The notes below the pieces were generated by a model, which did no database searches, was not told the DNA's origin, and saw only the letters and a program-made list of their open reading frames with translations. A stretch of DNA of 64,000 nucleotides from Mesorhizobium sp. LHD-90 (GTDB lineage: Bacteria > Pseudomonadota > Alphaproteobacteria > Rhizobiales > Rhizobiaceae), in assembly GCF_030929505.1 (NCBI RefSeq), contig NZ_JAVFVV010000009.1, positions 62,001 through 126,000 on the forward strand. The letters run 5' to 3'. Below are positions 1 through 8,436 of this stretch, piece after piece. The translations under genes and the position numbers were made by a program. Positions within the stretch are counted from its first letter, which is position 1, and each line of letters begins with the position of its first letter.

Positions 1-503
1 AGCACGATGTTGTGCGCGCATTCGCCGATGGCGTTGTGGAACTCGACGTCGATCTCCGCCTCTTCCTGAAAATCGCTGCGCCCGTGCGCCGCGGTCATGC
101 GCTCCATGATGCCCTCCAGCAGCGCATGGTCGTCCGCCGTCGCCCGCCGCGCCGCGTATTCGGCGGCGATCCCTTCCAACTCGCGCCGGTATTCCAGATA
201 GTCCGCGCGCGCCCTGGTGTGCGACACGATGAGTTCCGCCACGGGAGGGGCGAAGACCTGGCCCACCACGTCGGCCACATGGGTGCCGCCGCCATGGCGC
301 GTGGCGACCAGCCCGCGAGCTTCGACGATCTTCAATGCATCCCGCAGGACCGGCCGCGATACGTCGAACTGGCGCGCCAGCTCTCGCTCTCCCGGCAGCC
401 GGTCGCCGCTGCCGAGCACGCCCTCGAGGATCAGGCGCTCGATCTGCAAAACCACCTCGTCGGCGGTTCGAGAATGCACGATCCTGGAAAAGATTTCGCC
501 CAA
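1..503 (-). CDS. GntR-family (FadR subfamily) transcriptional regulator, 3' end outside window
   Basis: Partial gene, cut by the left edge. The visible 167 residues begin with a GntR winged helix (about residues 13-78, with GDRLPGERELARQFDVSRP and the end RHGGGTHVAD), followed by the start of an FCD ligand domain. The motif DVEFHNAIGE supplies the Asp and His expected of metal-binding FCD domains. A TGA lies four codons upstream and no ATG is in frame, so the start is taken as TTG at 503; this is uncertain. It is transcribed away from the glycolate oxidase genes. FCD-GntR regulators commonly sense carboxylates (GlcC, LldR, PdhR), so control of glcDEF is plausible but not shown. Confidence 0.85.
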   Translation of the reverse strand, partial: MGEIFSRIVHSRTADEVVLQIERLILEGVLGSGDRLPGERELARQFDVSRPVLRDALKIVEARGLVATRHGGGTHVADVVGQVFAPPVAELIVSHTRARADYLEYRRELEGIAAEYAARRATADDHALLEGIMERMTAAHGRSDFQEEAEIDVEFHNAIGECAHNIV

Positions 504-1024
504 AGCGGTTCCCGTTCAGCAGCCGCGCCGAGAATAGGAGAATGCCTCGCAACTGGTCAAACAAATTATCCAGTTTGGAAGAGCTGACCGGCGGCAAGGC
601 AGCACGTCTATCCACCTTGCCGCCGACAATAGACCGAAGAACATGCCGGCGACATGGCGGAGCGGTGAAGACGAATGTCGATTTTTGTAAACCGCATGTC
701 CCCAAAACGGCCGGTGCGGTCGATTTTTCAGGACGTTTTTGAAGTCCGTTGCGGTCGAATTCCTGGGGCGCTTCACCAACCCATTGCATTTGCTGGATTT
801 TCCGGACTTCACGCGGTCTTTTTGCAAACGTTCTGCCTTATCGCACAGGCAAGCATCGACTGGCGCGCGCTGCCGGAAAATTCTGCGGATGCAGAGGCTT
901 AGGTTCATTTTCGATGTCTAATGTTGCGGCGCGAAAAGAATATTGCTCGCCGCGCCATGGTTGGCAGTTGGCTTCGCCTCGGCTGGCCGTCATAACAGGC
1001 TGTTCTCAGGCGGTGGATGCGACT
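504..1024. other. Intergenic region with no convincing gene
   Basis: About 520 bases lie between the divergent GntR and DUF3422 genes. An open frame from 749 continues into the DUF3422 gene, but its first 90 or so codons have atypical composition (Cys, Trp and Arg rich) and no family resemblance, so I treat it as non-coding. The region holds one inverted repeat (551-575) and presumably the promoters of both flanking genes. Confidence 0.5.
551..575. promoter_or_regulatory. Inverted repeat, possible GntR operator
   Basis: AACTGG (551-556) is mirrored by CCAGTT (570-575) across 13 A+T-rich bases, about 50 bases upstream of the GntR start. A repressor of this family often binds its own promoter. 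The six-base arms are short, so this is only a candidate. Confidence 0.3.
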
Positions 1025-2344
1025 GTGGCCGACGAACCCGAACCAGATTTTGCCTCGCCCCTGGCCGGGACGGTAATGGGTTTCCCCGCGCATCGCGACC
1101 GCGCGGTCGCCCTCGGCGAGGTGCACGCCCGCCCGCATCCGATGCTGGCGCATCCGCGCGTTCTGATCCAGCTCGCCTTCATGACCGAAGGCGGTTTTGC
1201 GGTCGACCATGCCGTGCTGTGCGAGCTTTCGCGGCGTCTCGGCGTCGCCGCGCCCGACCGGCAGGCGCGGCACTACACCATGAACTGGGGCCAGGGCACG
1301 CTGCGCTGGGAGCGTCATACCGAATTCTCGACCTATCTATGGGAAGGGCCGCTCGACGAGAACGGCCGCCAGCCGGAGGACATGCCTTTCGGCAATGGGT
1401 TTTCGCCGCCCGGCACCGTGATTTCCGGCCTTCGCCTGGAGCTCCGCGCCTGGACTGGCGCCGGCGAGGCGCTTGCCGGCGCTTTCGATCCGTCGGCGCT
1501 TTGCTATTCCACGGTCGAAGGCGGCAACGCGGCGATCGCCACCGACTTTCGCCAGGACCGTGACGGCCTGACGCGGATCGTCGTTCTCGATCAAGGGCTT
1601 ACGCCGGCGCGCAGCGGCGCCCTGGCGCAGCGCCTCATCGAGATCGAAACCTACCGGACGCTGGCCTTGCTCGGCCTGCCGCTGGCGCAATCGCTGTCGG
1701 CGCGGGTGCGGCGCATCGAGGACCGGCTGGCCGCCATCACCGCCGAGATGAGGGCCAGCCCGCGCCGCAACAGCCAGGACCTTCTCGCCGAGCTGACGGA
1801 GCTTGCCGCCGAGCTGGAGGCTGACGCGGCCTCCAGCCTCTACCGTTTCGGCGCCAGCCGCGCCTATGACGTCATCGTCCGGGAGCGGCTGGAGGCACTC
1901 GGCGAGGAGGCGATCGCCGGCGGCGAGACCTGGAAGGGTTTTCTGCAGCGGCGCCTCGCGCCGGCCATGCGCACCTGCCAATCGGTCGAGAGCCGGCAAG
2001 AAAACCTTTCGGAAAAGCTCAGCCGCGCCACGACCCTGCTGCGCACCTGGGTGGACGTCGAGGTCGAGGCGCAGAACCGCGCGCTGCTCGCCTCGATGAA
2101 CGACCGCGCCAAATTGCAGCTCCGCCTCCAGCAGACCGTCGAGGGCCTGTCGGTCGCCGCCGTCTCCTATTACGTCGTCGGCCTGGTCGGCTACCTGGCC
2201 AAGGGTTTCTCCATCTTCGGCATGGAACTGAAGCCGGAACTGGTCACCGCTGCCTCCGTGCCGATCGCCATCCTTGCGGTGTGGTGGGCCGTACGCCGAA
2301 TCCGTCGGTCACACAGCGAGCATGAAGGCGCAACAAAACGCTAA
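1025..2344 (+). CDS. DUF3422 family membrane-anchored protein
   Basis: The product of about 439 residues matches the alphaproteobacterial DUF3422 family by pattern: a conserved start around GFPAHRDRAVALGEVHARP, a WGQGTLRWERHTEFSTY stretch, a long helical middle, and two C-terminal membrane segments (about residues 375-395 and 407-424). The function of the family is unknown. The start is uncertain: GTG at 1025 gives VADEPEPDFASPLAG directly before the conserved domain; GTG at 1013 or ATG at 914 are alternatives. It lies on the same strand as glcD, about 105 bases upstream, and could share regulation with the glc genes. Confidence 0.8.
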   Translation: MADEPEPDFASPLAGTVMGFPAHRDRAVALGEVHARPHPMLAHPRVLIQLAFMTEGGFAVDHAVLCELSRRLGVAAPDRQARHYTMNWGQGTLRWERHTEFSTYLWEGPLDENGRQPEDMPFGNGFSPPGTVISGLRLELRAWTGAGEALAGAFDPSALCYSTVEGGNAAIATDFRQDRDGLTRIVVLDQGLTPARSGALAQRLIEIETYRTLALLGLPLAQSLSARVRRIEDRLAAITAEMRASPRRNSQDLLAELTELAAELEADAASSLYRFGASRAYDVIVRERLEALGEEAIAGGETWKGFLQRRLAPAMRTCQSVESRQENLSEKLSRATTLLRTWVDVEVEAQNRALLASMNDRAKLQLRLQQTVEGLSVAAVSYYVVGLVGYLAKGFSIFGMELKPELVTAASVPIAILAVWWAVRRIRRSHSEHEGATKR

Positions 2345-2403
2345 GTATTTGAAAAAACATGCATATCAAGCCGATTTCGTTGCTTGCCGTAGGCCTGAAT
2401 TGT

Positions 2404-2422
2404 TGGTAAAAGATTTTTACCA
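2404..2422. promoter_or_regulatory. Perfect inverted repeat upstream of glcD, candidate GntR/GlcC operator
   Basis: TGGTAAAA (2404-2411) and TTTTACCA (2415-2422) form a perfect 8-base inverted repeat around GAT. It is centred 36 bases before the glcD start. TGGT...ACCA half-sites are typical of FadR-type GntR regulators, and such a regulator gene starts 2 kb upstream. Binding is inferred. Confidence 0.5.
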
Positions 2423-2448
2423 CTCGCTCACCAAGGCTGCGCAAAGCC

Positions 2449-3945
2449 ATGTCCGGACTAGCCATGCCGACTCCCGATGCCGCGACGTTGCGCCGCCGCG
2501 CCGAGATCATTGCCGACATGCGGCAGATCGTGCCGGGCGAGGGCGTGGTCGATGCGGTCAACGAGATGCGTGCTTTCGAGAGCGACGGGCTGACCGCCTA
2601 TCGCCAGCTTCCGCTGGTGGTCGTGCTTCCGGAGACCACGCGGCAAGTCTCGAAGATTCTCAAATATTGCGACGAACGCGACATCCGCGTCGTGCCGCGC
2701 GGCTCGGGAACGTCGCTGTCCGGCGGCGCGCTGCCGCTGGAGGACGCCGTCCTGCTGGTGATGAGCCGTTTCAACGAGATCCTCGAAATCGACTATATGA
2801 ATCGCGTCGTGGTGGCGCAGCCGGGCGTGACCAATCTCGGCATCACCCGCGCTGTCGAAGACGACGGCTTTTATTACGCGCCCGATCCGTCCTCGCAGAT
2901 CGCCTGCTCGATCGGCGGCAATGTCGCCGAAAATTCCGGCGGCGTACATTGCCTGAAATACGGACTGACGGCCAACAACGTGCTTGGCATCGAGATGGTG
3001 CTGATGAATGGCGAGGTCGTGCGGCTGGGCGGAAAGCATCTGGATTCGGAAGGTTACGACCTGCTCGGCGTCATGACCGGGTCAGAGGGGCTATTGGGTG
3101 TCGTCACTGAGGTAACGGTGCGCATATTAAAGAAGCCGGAGACGGCGCGCGCCCTGCTGATCGGTTTTCCGACCAGCGAGCAGGGCGGGCAATGCGTCGC
3201 CGACATCATCGGCGCCGGCATCATTCCCGGCGGCATGGAGATGATGGACCGGCCGGCCATCCACGCCGCCGAGGATTTCGTCCATGCCGGCTATCCGTTG
3301 GAATGCGAGGCGCTGCTGATCGTCGAGTTGGACGGGCCTGGCGTCGAGGTCGATCACCTGATCGGGCTGGTCGAGGCGATCGCACTGCGCAACGACTCGA
3401 CCACCTGCCGCATCTCGACTTCCGACCAGGAGCGGCTGTCCTTTTGGGCCGGCCGCAAGGCCGCGTTCCCTGCCGTTGGCCGCATCTCGCCGGACTATTA
3501 CTGCATGGACGGCACGATCCCGCGCAAGGAACTGCCGAAGGTGCTAGCCGGCATGCGCTCGCTTTCGGAGCAATACGGACTGCGCGTCGCCAATGTCTTT
3601 CATGCCGGCGACGGCAATCTGCATCCGCTGATCCTCTACGACGCCAACAAGCCGGGCGAACTGGAAAAGGCGGAAGGGTTTGGCGCGGACATATTGCGGC
3701 TGTGCGTCAAAGTCGGCGGCGTCTTGACCGGCGAACACGGGGTGGGAGTGGAAAAGCGCGACCTGATGCCGGAGATGTTTTCGGAAGCCGATCTCGACCA
3801 GCAGATGCGGGTGAAATGCGCCTTCGATCCAAACCACCTGCTCAATCCGGGAAAGGTCTTTCCGCAGCTACGCCGCTGCGCCGAACTTGGGCGGATGCAT
3901 ATCCATGCGGGAAAAATGCCGTTCCCGGACATTCCGAGGTTTTAG
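2449..3945 (+). CDS. glcD: Glycolate oxidase subunit GlcD, FAD-linked
   Basis: This 498-residue protein has the length of GlcD. It carries a PCMH-type FAD-binding domain (about residues 55-235, with RGSGTSLSGGA at 84-94 and GGNVAENSGG further on) and a FAD-oxidase C-terminal domain ending in GEHGVGVEKRDLM and FDPNHLLNPGK. GlcD is the catalytic flavoprotein of glycolate dehydrogenase, which oxidises glycolate to glyoxylate and passes electrons to the membrane through GlcE and GlcF. ATG at 2449 is used; ATG at 2464 is an alternative. The next gene begins 6 bases after the stop, and the glcE and glcF partners follow downstream, separated by unrelated genes. Confidence 0.93.
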   Translation: MSGLAMPTPDAATLRRRAEIIADMRQIVPGEGVVDAVNEMRAFESDGLTAYRQLPLVVVLPETTRQVSKILKYCDERDIRVVPRGSGTSLSGGALPLEDAVLLVMSRFNEILEIDYMNRVVVAQPGVTNLGITRAVEDDGFYYAPDPSSQIACSIGGNVAENSGGVHCLKYGLTANNVLGIEMVLMNGEVVRLGGKHLDSEGYDLLGVMTGSEGLLGVVTEVTVRILKKPETARALLIGFPTSEQGGQCVADIIGAGIIPGGMEMMDRPAIHAAEDFVHAGYPLECEALLIVELDGPGVEVDHLIGLVEAIALRNDSTTCRISTSDQERLSFWAGRKAAFPAVGRISPDYYCMDGTIPRKELPKVLAGMRSLSEQYGLRVANVFHAGDGNLHPLILYDANKPGELEKAEGFGADILRLCVKVGGVLTGEHGVGVEKRDLMPEMFSEADLDQQMRVKCAFDPNHLLNPGKVFPQLRRCAELGRMHIHAGKMPFPDIPRF

Positions 3946-3951
3946 GGATCC

Positions 3952-4584
3952 ATGCTGTTCAAGCAGGCCATCCTCGACGGCATCGCGGCGGGCGCCGTCA
4001 CGCTGGCCTTCCGGCGCTGGAAGCAGCCGACGGTAAAAGCCGGCGGACGATTGCGCTCGGTGGCCGGCGCAGTCCGGATCGGCATGATCGCGCCATGCAG
4101 CCCAACTGAACTGACCGAAGCAGATGCTTGCGCCGCCGGCTTCCCCTCGCTCGCGGCCCTGCGGAAAACGCTCGGACCGGACAATGGCGACCCCGTCTAC
4201 CGTATTGCGCTCGATGGCATCGAGCCGGACGAGCGCGTGGCGAGGCGGGAAACGGCCGAGCCGTCCGAGCAGGAATGGGCCGACATCCGATCCCGGTTCG
4301 AGCGCTGGGAAAAGGCCGCGCCCGGCTATTTCCCGTCGATCTTGCGACTGATCGCCGCGAAGCCAATGGTCGCCGCCAGCGGATTGGCAACGGCGCTCCG
4401 GGTCGAGAAACTGAAGTTCAAGCAGGACGTTCGCAAGCTGAAGGAACTCGGCCTGACCGAAAGCCTCGATGTCGGCTATCGGCTGTCTCGGAGGGGAGAG
4501 TCGGTGCTCGCACGCCTGAAAAGCCCTGGCCCCTCTCGGGAGAGCTCGAGCGGGCTGGGGACAGGAGGTGTTGCTTGTTCATGA
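3952..4584 (+). CDS. ASCH-like (PUA fold) protein with C-terminal helical region
   Basis: A 210-residue protein. The first part (MLFKQAILDGIAAGAVTLAF, then RWKQPTVKAGG) looks like a small ASCH/PUA-type nucleic-acid binding fold found in bacterial hypothetical proteins. Residues 130-190 look like a winged helix (KLKELGLTESLDVGYRLSRRG). The ASCH assignment comes from pattern only; the role is unknown, with RNA or modified-base binding the usual guess. It starts 6 bases after glcD on the same strand, so it is probably cotranscribed, although it has no evident part in glycolate oxidation. Confidence 0.6.
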   Translation: MLFKQAILDGIAAGAVTLAFRRWKQPTVKAGGRLRSVAGAVRIGMIAPCSPTELTEADACAAGFPSLAALRKTLGPDNGDPVYRIALDGIEPDERVARRETAEPSEQEWADIRSRFERWEKAAPGYFPSILRLIAAKPMVAASGLATALRVEKLKFKQDVRKLKELGLTESLDVGYRLSRRGESVLARLKSPGPSRESSSGLGTGGVACS

Positions 4585-4686
4585 TTGGCTCTACGAAGAG
4601 TTCAACCCGCGAGTTCTTCTCAGTACCTCCGCGTGCGGCCGTTCATTCTTCCGCGAGTTGGGACTGGACCCCCATTGTGGTAGGCT

Positions 4687-4705
4687 TTCTGCCTAAAGGC
4701 AGGAA
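4687..4705 (+). promoter_or_regulatory. Small hairpin covering the ribosome site of the Uma2 gene
   Basis: TTCTGCCT-aa-AGGCAGGAA can fold into a stem of about 8 pairs with one mismatch. The AGGA that would serve as ribosome site for the ATG at 4715 is in the 3' arm, so the hairpin could damp translation. Speculative. Confidence 0.25.
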
Positions 4706-4714
4706 CGCACTGAC

Positions 4715-5293
4715 ATGAACACCCACATCGCCCCGCCTCCCGGCAAACTCACTGCGGAGCAATTCCTCGAGTTCATCGAAGACCGCCCGCGCGGGGAACG
4801 CTGGCAACTGATCGACGGAGTGCCGTTTCTCATGATGTCGCCAGCCATGCTTCCGCATCAGCGGATTGGGCTAAATTTGATCCAGCGTCTTAACGCTTGT
4901 CTTGAAATCCATCGTCCCGATGTCGTTGCGATGCATGAGGTCGCCGTCAGGGTCGAAAGCCATCCGAACACGCGGTTGGTCACGGATGTGGCGGTGGTCG
5001 ATTTCGAGGTGGAGAACGTGGTTTACTGCACCCGCTTCTTCCTCGCCGCTGAGGTCTTGTCGGACTCCAACACCCGCGAACATATCAGCCGCAAGCGGGA
5101 GATCTACGCCGACGCACCCGACTGCCAGTACATTCTGATCCTGTCGCAGAAGGATTTTGCCGTTGAGGTGTGGTCCCGCGCCGATGGCTGGAAGGGTCAT
5201 GTCTACCGTTCGGCCGGCGATCTGATCGACCTGCCGGAATTCGGGTTCTCCTGCCGCCTCGCCGACCTCTATCGCGGCGTTTCGATGAAATGA
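4715..5293 (+). CDS. Uma2 family (DUF820) PD-(D/E)XK nuclease-like protein
   Basis: A 192-residue protein with the Uma2 pattern: LTAEQFLEFIEDRP near the start, RWQLIDGVPFLMMSPA, the TRLVTDVAVVD acidic strand, then FFLAAEVLSDSNTREHISRK, where Glu and the following Arg/Lys residues complete a restriction-endonuclease-like core. The family is common in cyanobacteria and some proteobacteria and its role is unsettled. Its stop codon (TGA, 5291-5293) overlaps an ATG at 5290 that would be the natural coupled start for glcE if the frame were intact (see glcE). Confidence 0.8.
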   Translation: MNTHIAPPPGKLTAEQFLEFIEDRPRGERWQLIDGVPFLMMSPAMLPHQRIGLNLIQRLNACLEIHRPDVVAMHEVAVRVESHPNTRLVTDVAVVDFEVENVVYCTRFFLAAEVLSDSNTREHISRKREIYADAPDCQYILILSQKDFAVEVWSRADGWKGHVYRSAGDLIDLPEFGFSCRLADLYRGVSMK

Positions 5294-5300
5294 GCCATCC

Positions 5301-6503
5301 CTGACCACCTTCATCCCCACCTCCGCCGACGAAGTCCTGTCCGCTGTCCAATGGGCGGTTTCGGAAAACGCCCCGCTGGAAATCCTCGGCCACGGCTCAA
5401 AGCGGGGCATCGGCCGACCGCCACAGACCGAACACGCGCTCGACCTGTCGAAGCTGAGGGGCGTGACGCTCTATGAGCCGGAGGAATTGGTTCTGTCGGC
5501 CAGGGCCGGCACGCCGCTCTCCGAGATCGAGAAGATGCTGGCCGAACGCGGCCAGGAACTCGCCTTCGAGCCGATGGATTTCGGCCCGTTGCTGGGTGGC
5601 GCGGCGGGGCGCGGCACGATCGGCGGCACGCTGGCGGCGAACCTTTCCGGCCCGCGACGCATCAGGGCGGGCGCGGCGCGCGACCATATCCTCGGCATCC
5701 ACGCCGTCTCGGGGCGCGGTGAGGCGTTCAAGTCGGGCGGGCGCGTGGTCAAGAACGTCACCGGCTACGATCTGTCGAAAGTCATGGCGGGGTCGTGGGG
5801 CACGCTGGCGGTGGCGACCGACGTGACCTTCAAGGTGCTGCCGGCGGCGGAGACCGAGACGACGCTGGTGCTGCCCGGTCTCTACGACGACGCGGCGGTG
5901 GCGGCGATGGCGCTCGCCATGGGATCTTCCGCGGAAGTTTCCGGCGCCGCGCATCTTCCGGAAATGGTTGCCGCGCAGGTCGGCGAGGGCGCGCTTGCAG
6001 GCGGCGCAGCCACGTTGCTGCGCATCGAGGGTTTTGGCCCGTCGGTCGATTACCGCGTGAAACATCTGCGCGAGGCGTTCGGCGGTGACGCACGCTTCGA
6101 CGAGATTTCAGGCGACAGGTCGAAAGCGCTCTGGCGCGCGGTTCGCGACTGCCTGCCCTTCGCCGACGGCAGTCAAAAACCCGTCTGGCGCATGTCGATG
6201 GCGCCGAGCGAAGCACACAAGGCGATCATGGCGCTGCGCATGGCGGCAGCGGTCGAGGTCTTTTACGACTGGGCCGGCGGGCTGGCCTGGCTACGCATGG
6301 AAGGCGAGCCGGAAGCCGAATTGCTGCGGGGACTGATCAAAAAATTCGGCGGCGGCCATGCGACGCTGGTGCGCGCCAGCGTTGCCGACCGTGCGGCCAT
6401 CCCGGTCTTCGAGCCGCAGCCGCCGGCGTTGGCTGCGCTGTCGGTGCGGCTAAAGGAACAGTTCGATCCGCAAAACATCCTCAACCCGGGACGGATGGGG
6501 TAG
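5301..6503 (+). CDS. glcE: Glycolate oxidase subunit GlcE, non-canonical or frameshifted start
   Basis: About 400 residues, an FAD-binding (PCMH) subunit of glycolate dehydrogenase. Conserved pieces are LEILGHGSKRGIG (near residue 30), AANLSGPRRIRAGAARDH, GGRVVKNVTGYDLSKVM and the end FDPQNILNPGRMG. The first canonical start in frame is GTG at 5463, which would delete the conserved glycine-rich loop. The proper frame extends back to CTG at 5301, with TGA at 5286. An ATG overlapping the previous stop (ATGA, 5290-5293) is out of frame by one base. Either CTG is used, or one C is missing from the CCC run at 5299-5301. Confidence 0.85.
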   Translation: MTTFIPTSADEVLSAVQWAVSENAPLEILGHGSKRGIGRPPQTEHALDLSKLRGVTLYEPEELVLSARAGTPLSEIEKMLAERGQELAFEPMDFGPLLGGAAGRGTIGGTLAANLSGPRRIRAGAARDHILGIHAVSGRGEAFKSGGRVVKNVTGYDLSKVMAGSWGTLAVATDVTFKVLPAAETETTLVLPGLYDDAAVAAMALAMGSSAEVSGAAHLPEMVAAQVGEGALAGGAATLLRIEGFGPSVDYRVKHLREAFGGDARFDEISGDRSKALWRAVRDCLPFADGSQKPVWRMSMAPSEAHKAIMALRMAAAVEVFYDWAGGLAWLRMEGEPEAELLRGLIKKFGGGHATLVRASVADRAAIPVFEPQPPALAALSVRLKEQFDPQNILNPGRMG

Positions 6504-6533
6504 AATGCGCAATGTTTGATCTGGAGAAGTCCC

Positions 6534-6758
6534 ATGGCTCCCGTGACCGAAGCCGATCTGTTTGAATCGAAGCCGGATGTCGTCAGCGGCGCGCTGGTGT
6601 TCAAGGGAACGCGCATTCCGGTGGATGCTCTCTTCGCTAACCTCGCGGCCGGTTCGTCGCTTGACGAAATCCTCGAAGACTTTCCCGGTATTGGTCGCGA
6701 ACGGGCGGAAGCCGCGATCATGCTTGCGTCCGAACGCTTTCAGCGAAACGCTGCATGA
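6534..6758 (+). CDS. DUF433 family antitoxin-like protein
   Basis: A 74-residue protein with the DUF433 core: VVSGALVFKGTRIPVDALFA followed by SSLDEILEDFPGI and a helix-turn-helix-like region. The family has an antitoxin-like DNA-binding fold and is usually paired with a PIN-like partner. ATG at 6534 is preceded by GGAG with seven bases of spacing. Its stop overlaps the next start in ATGA (6755-6758), so the two are translationally coupled. It sits between glcE and glcF. Confidence 0.8.
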   Translation: MAPVTEADLFESKPDVVSGALVFKGTRIPVDALFANLAAGSSLDEILEDFPGIGRERAEAAIMLASERFQRNAA

Positions 6759-7105
6759 AGCGAGTTATTCTTGATGAGGGCGTACCGAAGACGCTTGCAG
6801 GCAAACTTCGTGCGCTGGGACTCGATGCGTCAGCATTTCCGAATGGCTGGAAGCAGTTGAGCAATGGCAACTTGCTCAATGAGATCGAGAAGCAAGGGTT
6901 CGAGGTACTTGTCACCAACGACAAGCGCATGCAGTTCCAGCAGAACCTTCGCGGCAAGCGGATCGCGATCGTGGTGCTTCCGACCAACACCCGCATCGAC
7001 GTTTTGAAGCTCGTTCCAATGATTGCCGACGCGATCCGAGCCGTGTCGGCTGGCACATTCTTTCACATTGGAGCGTCCTCAAGCACGCCCGAAAAGAAGT
7101 CCTGA
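6755..7105 (+). CDS. DUF5615 family PIN-like protein, probable toxin partner
   Basis: A 116-residue protein with the PIN-like DUF5615 pattern: MKRVILDEGVPKTLAGKLRA near the start (first acidic residue D7) and EVLVTNDKRMQFQQNL (second acidic cluster). These proteins are predicted ribonucleases encoded with DUF433 antitoxins. It overlaps the DUF433 gene by four bases, and its stop shares one base with the glcF start (TGATG). The toxin role is inferred from family and pairing. Confidence 0.78.
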   Translation: MKRVILDEGVPKTLAGKLRALGLDASAFPNGWKQLSNGNLLNEIEKQGFEVLVTNDKRMQFQQNLRGKRIAIVVLPTNTRIDVLKLVPMIADAIRAVSAGTFFHIGASSSTPEKKS

Positions 7106-8427
7106 TGCAAACAACCTTCTCCCCCACCCAACTCGCCGATCCGCATGTCGCGGAATCGGAAAAGATCCTGCGCAAATGCGTGCATTGCGGGTTCTGCACC
7201 GCGACCTGCCCGACCTATGTGACGCTCGGCAACGAGCTGGATTCCCCGCGCGGAAGAATCTACCTGATCAAGGACATGCTGGAGAACGGCCGTCCGGCGG
7301 ACAAGGAGATCGTCACCCATATCGATCGCTGCCTGTCGTGCCTCTCTTGCATGACGACCTGCCCGTCGGGCGTGAACTACATGCATTTGGTCGACCATGC
7401 CCGCGCCCATATCGAGCAGACCTACAAGCGGCCGCTTGTCGACCGGCTGATCCGGCAGGTTCTGGCCTTCACCTTGCCCTATCCCCGACGGTTTCGCGCG
7501 GCGCTGTCGCTGGCGAAGCTGGGACGGCCCTTCGCCGGCCTTCTGGCCGGCATGTCGGCGCTGAAGCCGCTGACCGCGATGCTGAAACTTGCGCCAGCCT
7601 CCGTGCCGGCGGCTTCGCCGGTGTCGCGGCCGGGTCGCCACGTAGCCAATGGCGAAAGGCGGGGCAGGGTGGCGCTGCTCACCGGCTGCGCGCAATCCGT
7701 GCTGGAGCCCGGCATCAACGAGGCGACGGTCCGCCTGCTGAACCGGCTGGGCGTCGAGGTCGTGGTGCCGGAGGGAGAGGGCTGCTGCGGCGCGCTGGTC
7801 CACCACATGGGCAAGGAAGATGCCGCGCTTGCCGCTGCGCGTAAAAACGTCGACGCCTGGGTGCGGCAGATCGAACAGGGCGGGCTAGACGCGATTGTGA
7901 TCACGGCGTCCGGCTGCGGCACGACAATCAAGGACTATGGCTTCATGTTGCGGTTCGATCCGGCCTATGCGGAGAAGGCGGCAAGGGTTTCGGCACTCGC
8001 CAAGGACATCACCGAATTTCTGGCGACGCTCGACCTGCCGGAGCCGTCAGTCAAGCCCTGCCTGACGGTGGCCTATCATTCCGCCTGCTCTATGCAGCAC
8101 GGCCAAAAGATCACGCGGCAGCCGAAGGAACTGCTGGCGCGCGCCGGTTTTGTCGTGAAGGAACCGCGCGAGGGCCATCTGTGCTGCGGTTCGGCCGGCA
8201 CCTACAACATTTTGCAGCCGGAGATTTCGGCAAGACTACGCGACCGCAAGGTAAAGAACATCGAAGCGACCGGCGCCGCGCTCGTCGCCACCGGCAACAT
8301 CGGCTGCATCACGCAGATCGCCAGCACGGCGAAGCTGCCCGTGGTGCATACGGTGGCGCTGCTCGACTGGGCTTATGGGGGGCCGAAGCCCAAAGGCATT
8401 GCGCCGCCGCACGCGACAGCACAGTAA
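7105..8427 (+). CDS. glcF: Glycolate oxidase iron-sulfur subunit GlcF
   Basis: 440 residues. Two ferredoxin-type clusters are near the N-terminus (CVHCGFCTATCP and CLSCLSCMTTCP), followed by two cysteine-rich CCG domains (EGCCGALVHHMG and HLCCGSAG). This is the standard layout of GlcF, which carries electrons from GlcD/GlcE to the quinone pool. It completes the glcDEF set, although it is separated from glcE by the DUF433/DUF5615 pair. It converges with the next gene with only nine bases between. Confidence 0.95.
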   Translation: MQTTFSPTQLADPHVAESEKILRKCVHCGFCTATCPTYVTLGNELDSPRGRIYLIKDMLENGRPADKEIVTHIDRCLSCLSCMTTCPSGVNYMHLVDHARAHIEQTYKRPLVDRLIRQVLAFTLPYPRRFRAALSLAKLGRPFAGLLAGMSALKPLTAMLKLAPASVPAASPVSRPGRHVANGERRGRVALLTGCAQSVLEPGINEATVRLLNRLGVEVVVPEGEGCCGALVHHMGKEDAALAAARKNVDAWVRQIEQGGLDAIVITASGCGTTIKDYGFMLRFDPAYAEKAARVSALAKDITEFLATLDLPEPSVKPCLTVAYHSACSMQHGQKITRQPKELLARAGFVVKEPREGHLCCGSAGTYNILQPEISARLRDRKVKNIEATGAALVATGNIGCITQIASTAKLPVVHTVALLDWAYGGPKPKGIAPPHATAQ

Positions 8428-8436
8428 TCCGACGCT

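Noticed and set aside
749-1024. N-terminal extension of the DUF3422 frame
   Set aside because: The extra 90 or so residues look like translated non-coding DNA, and the family homology begins after about 1025.
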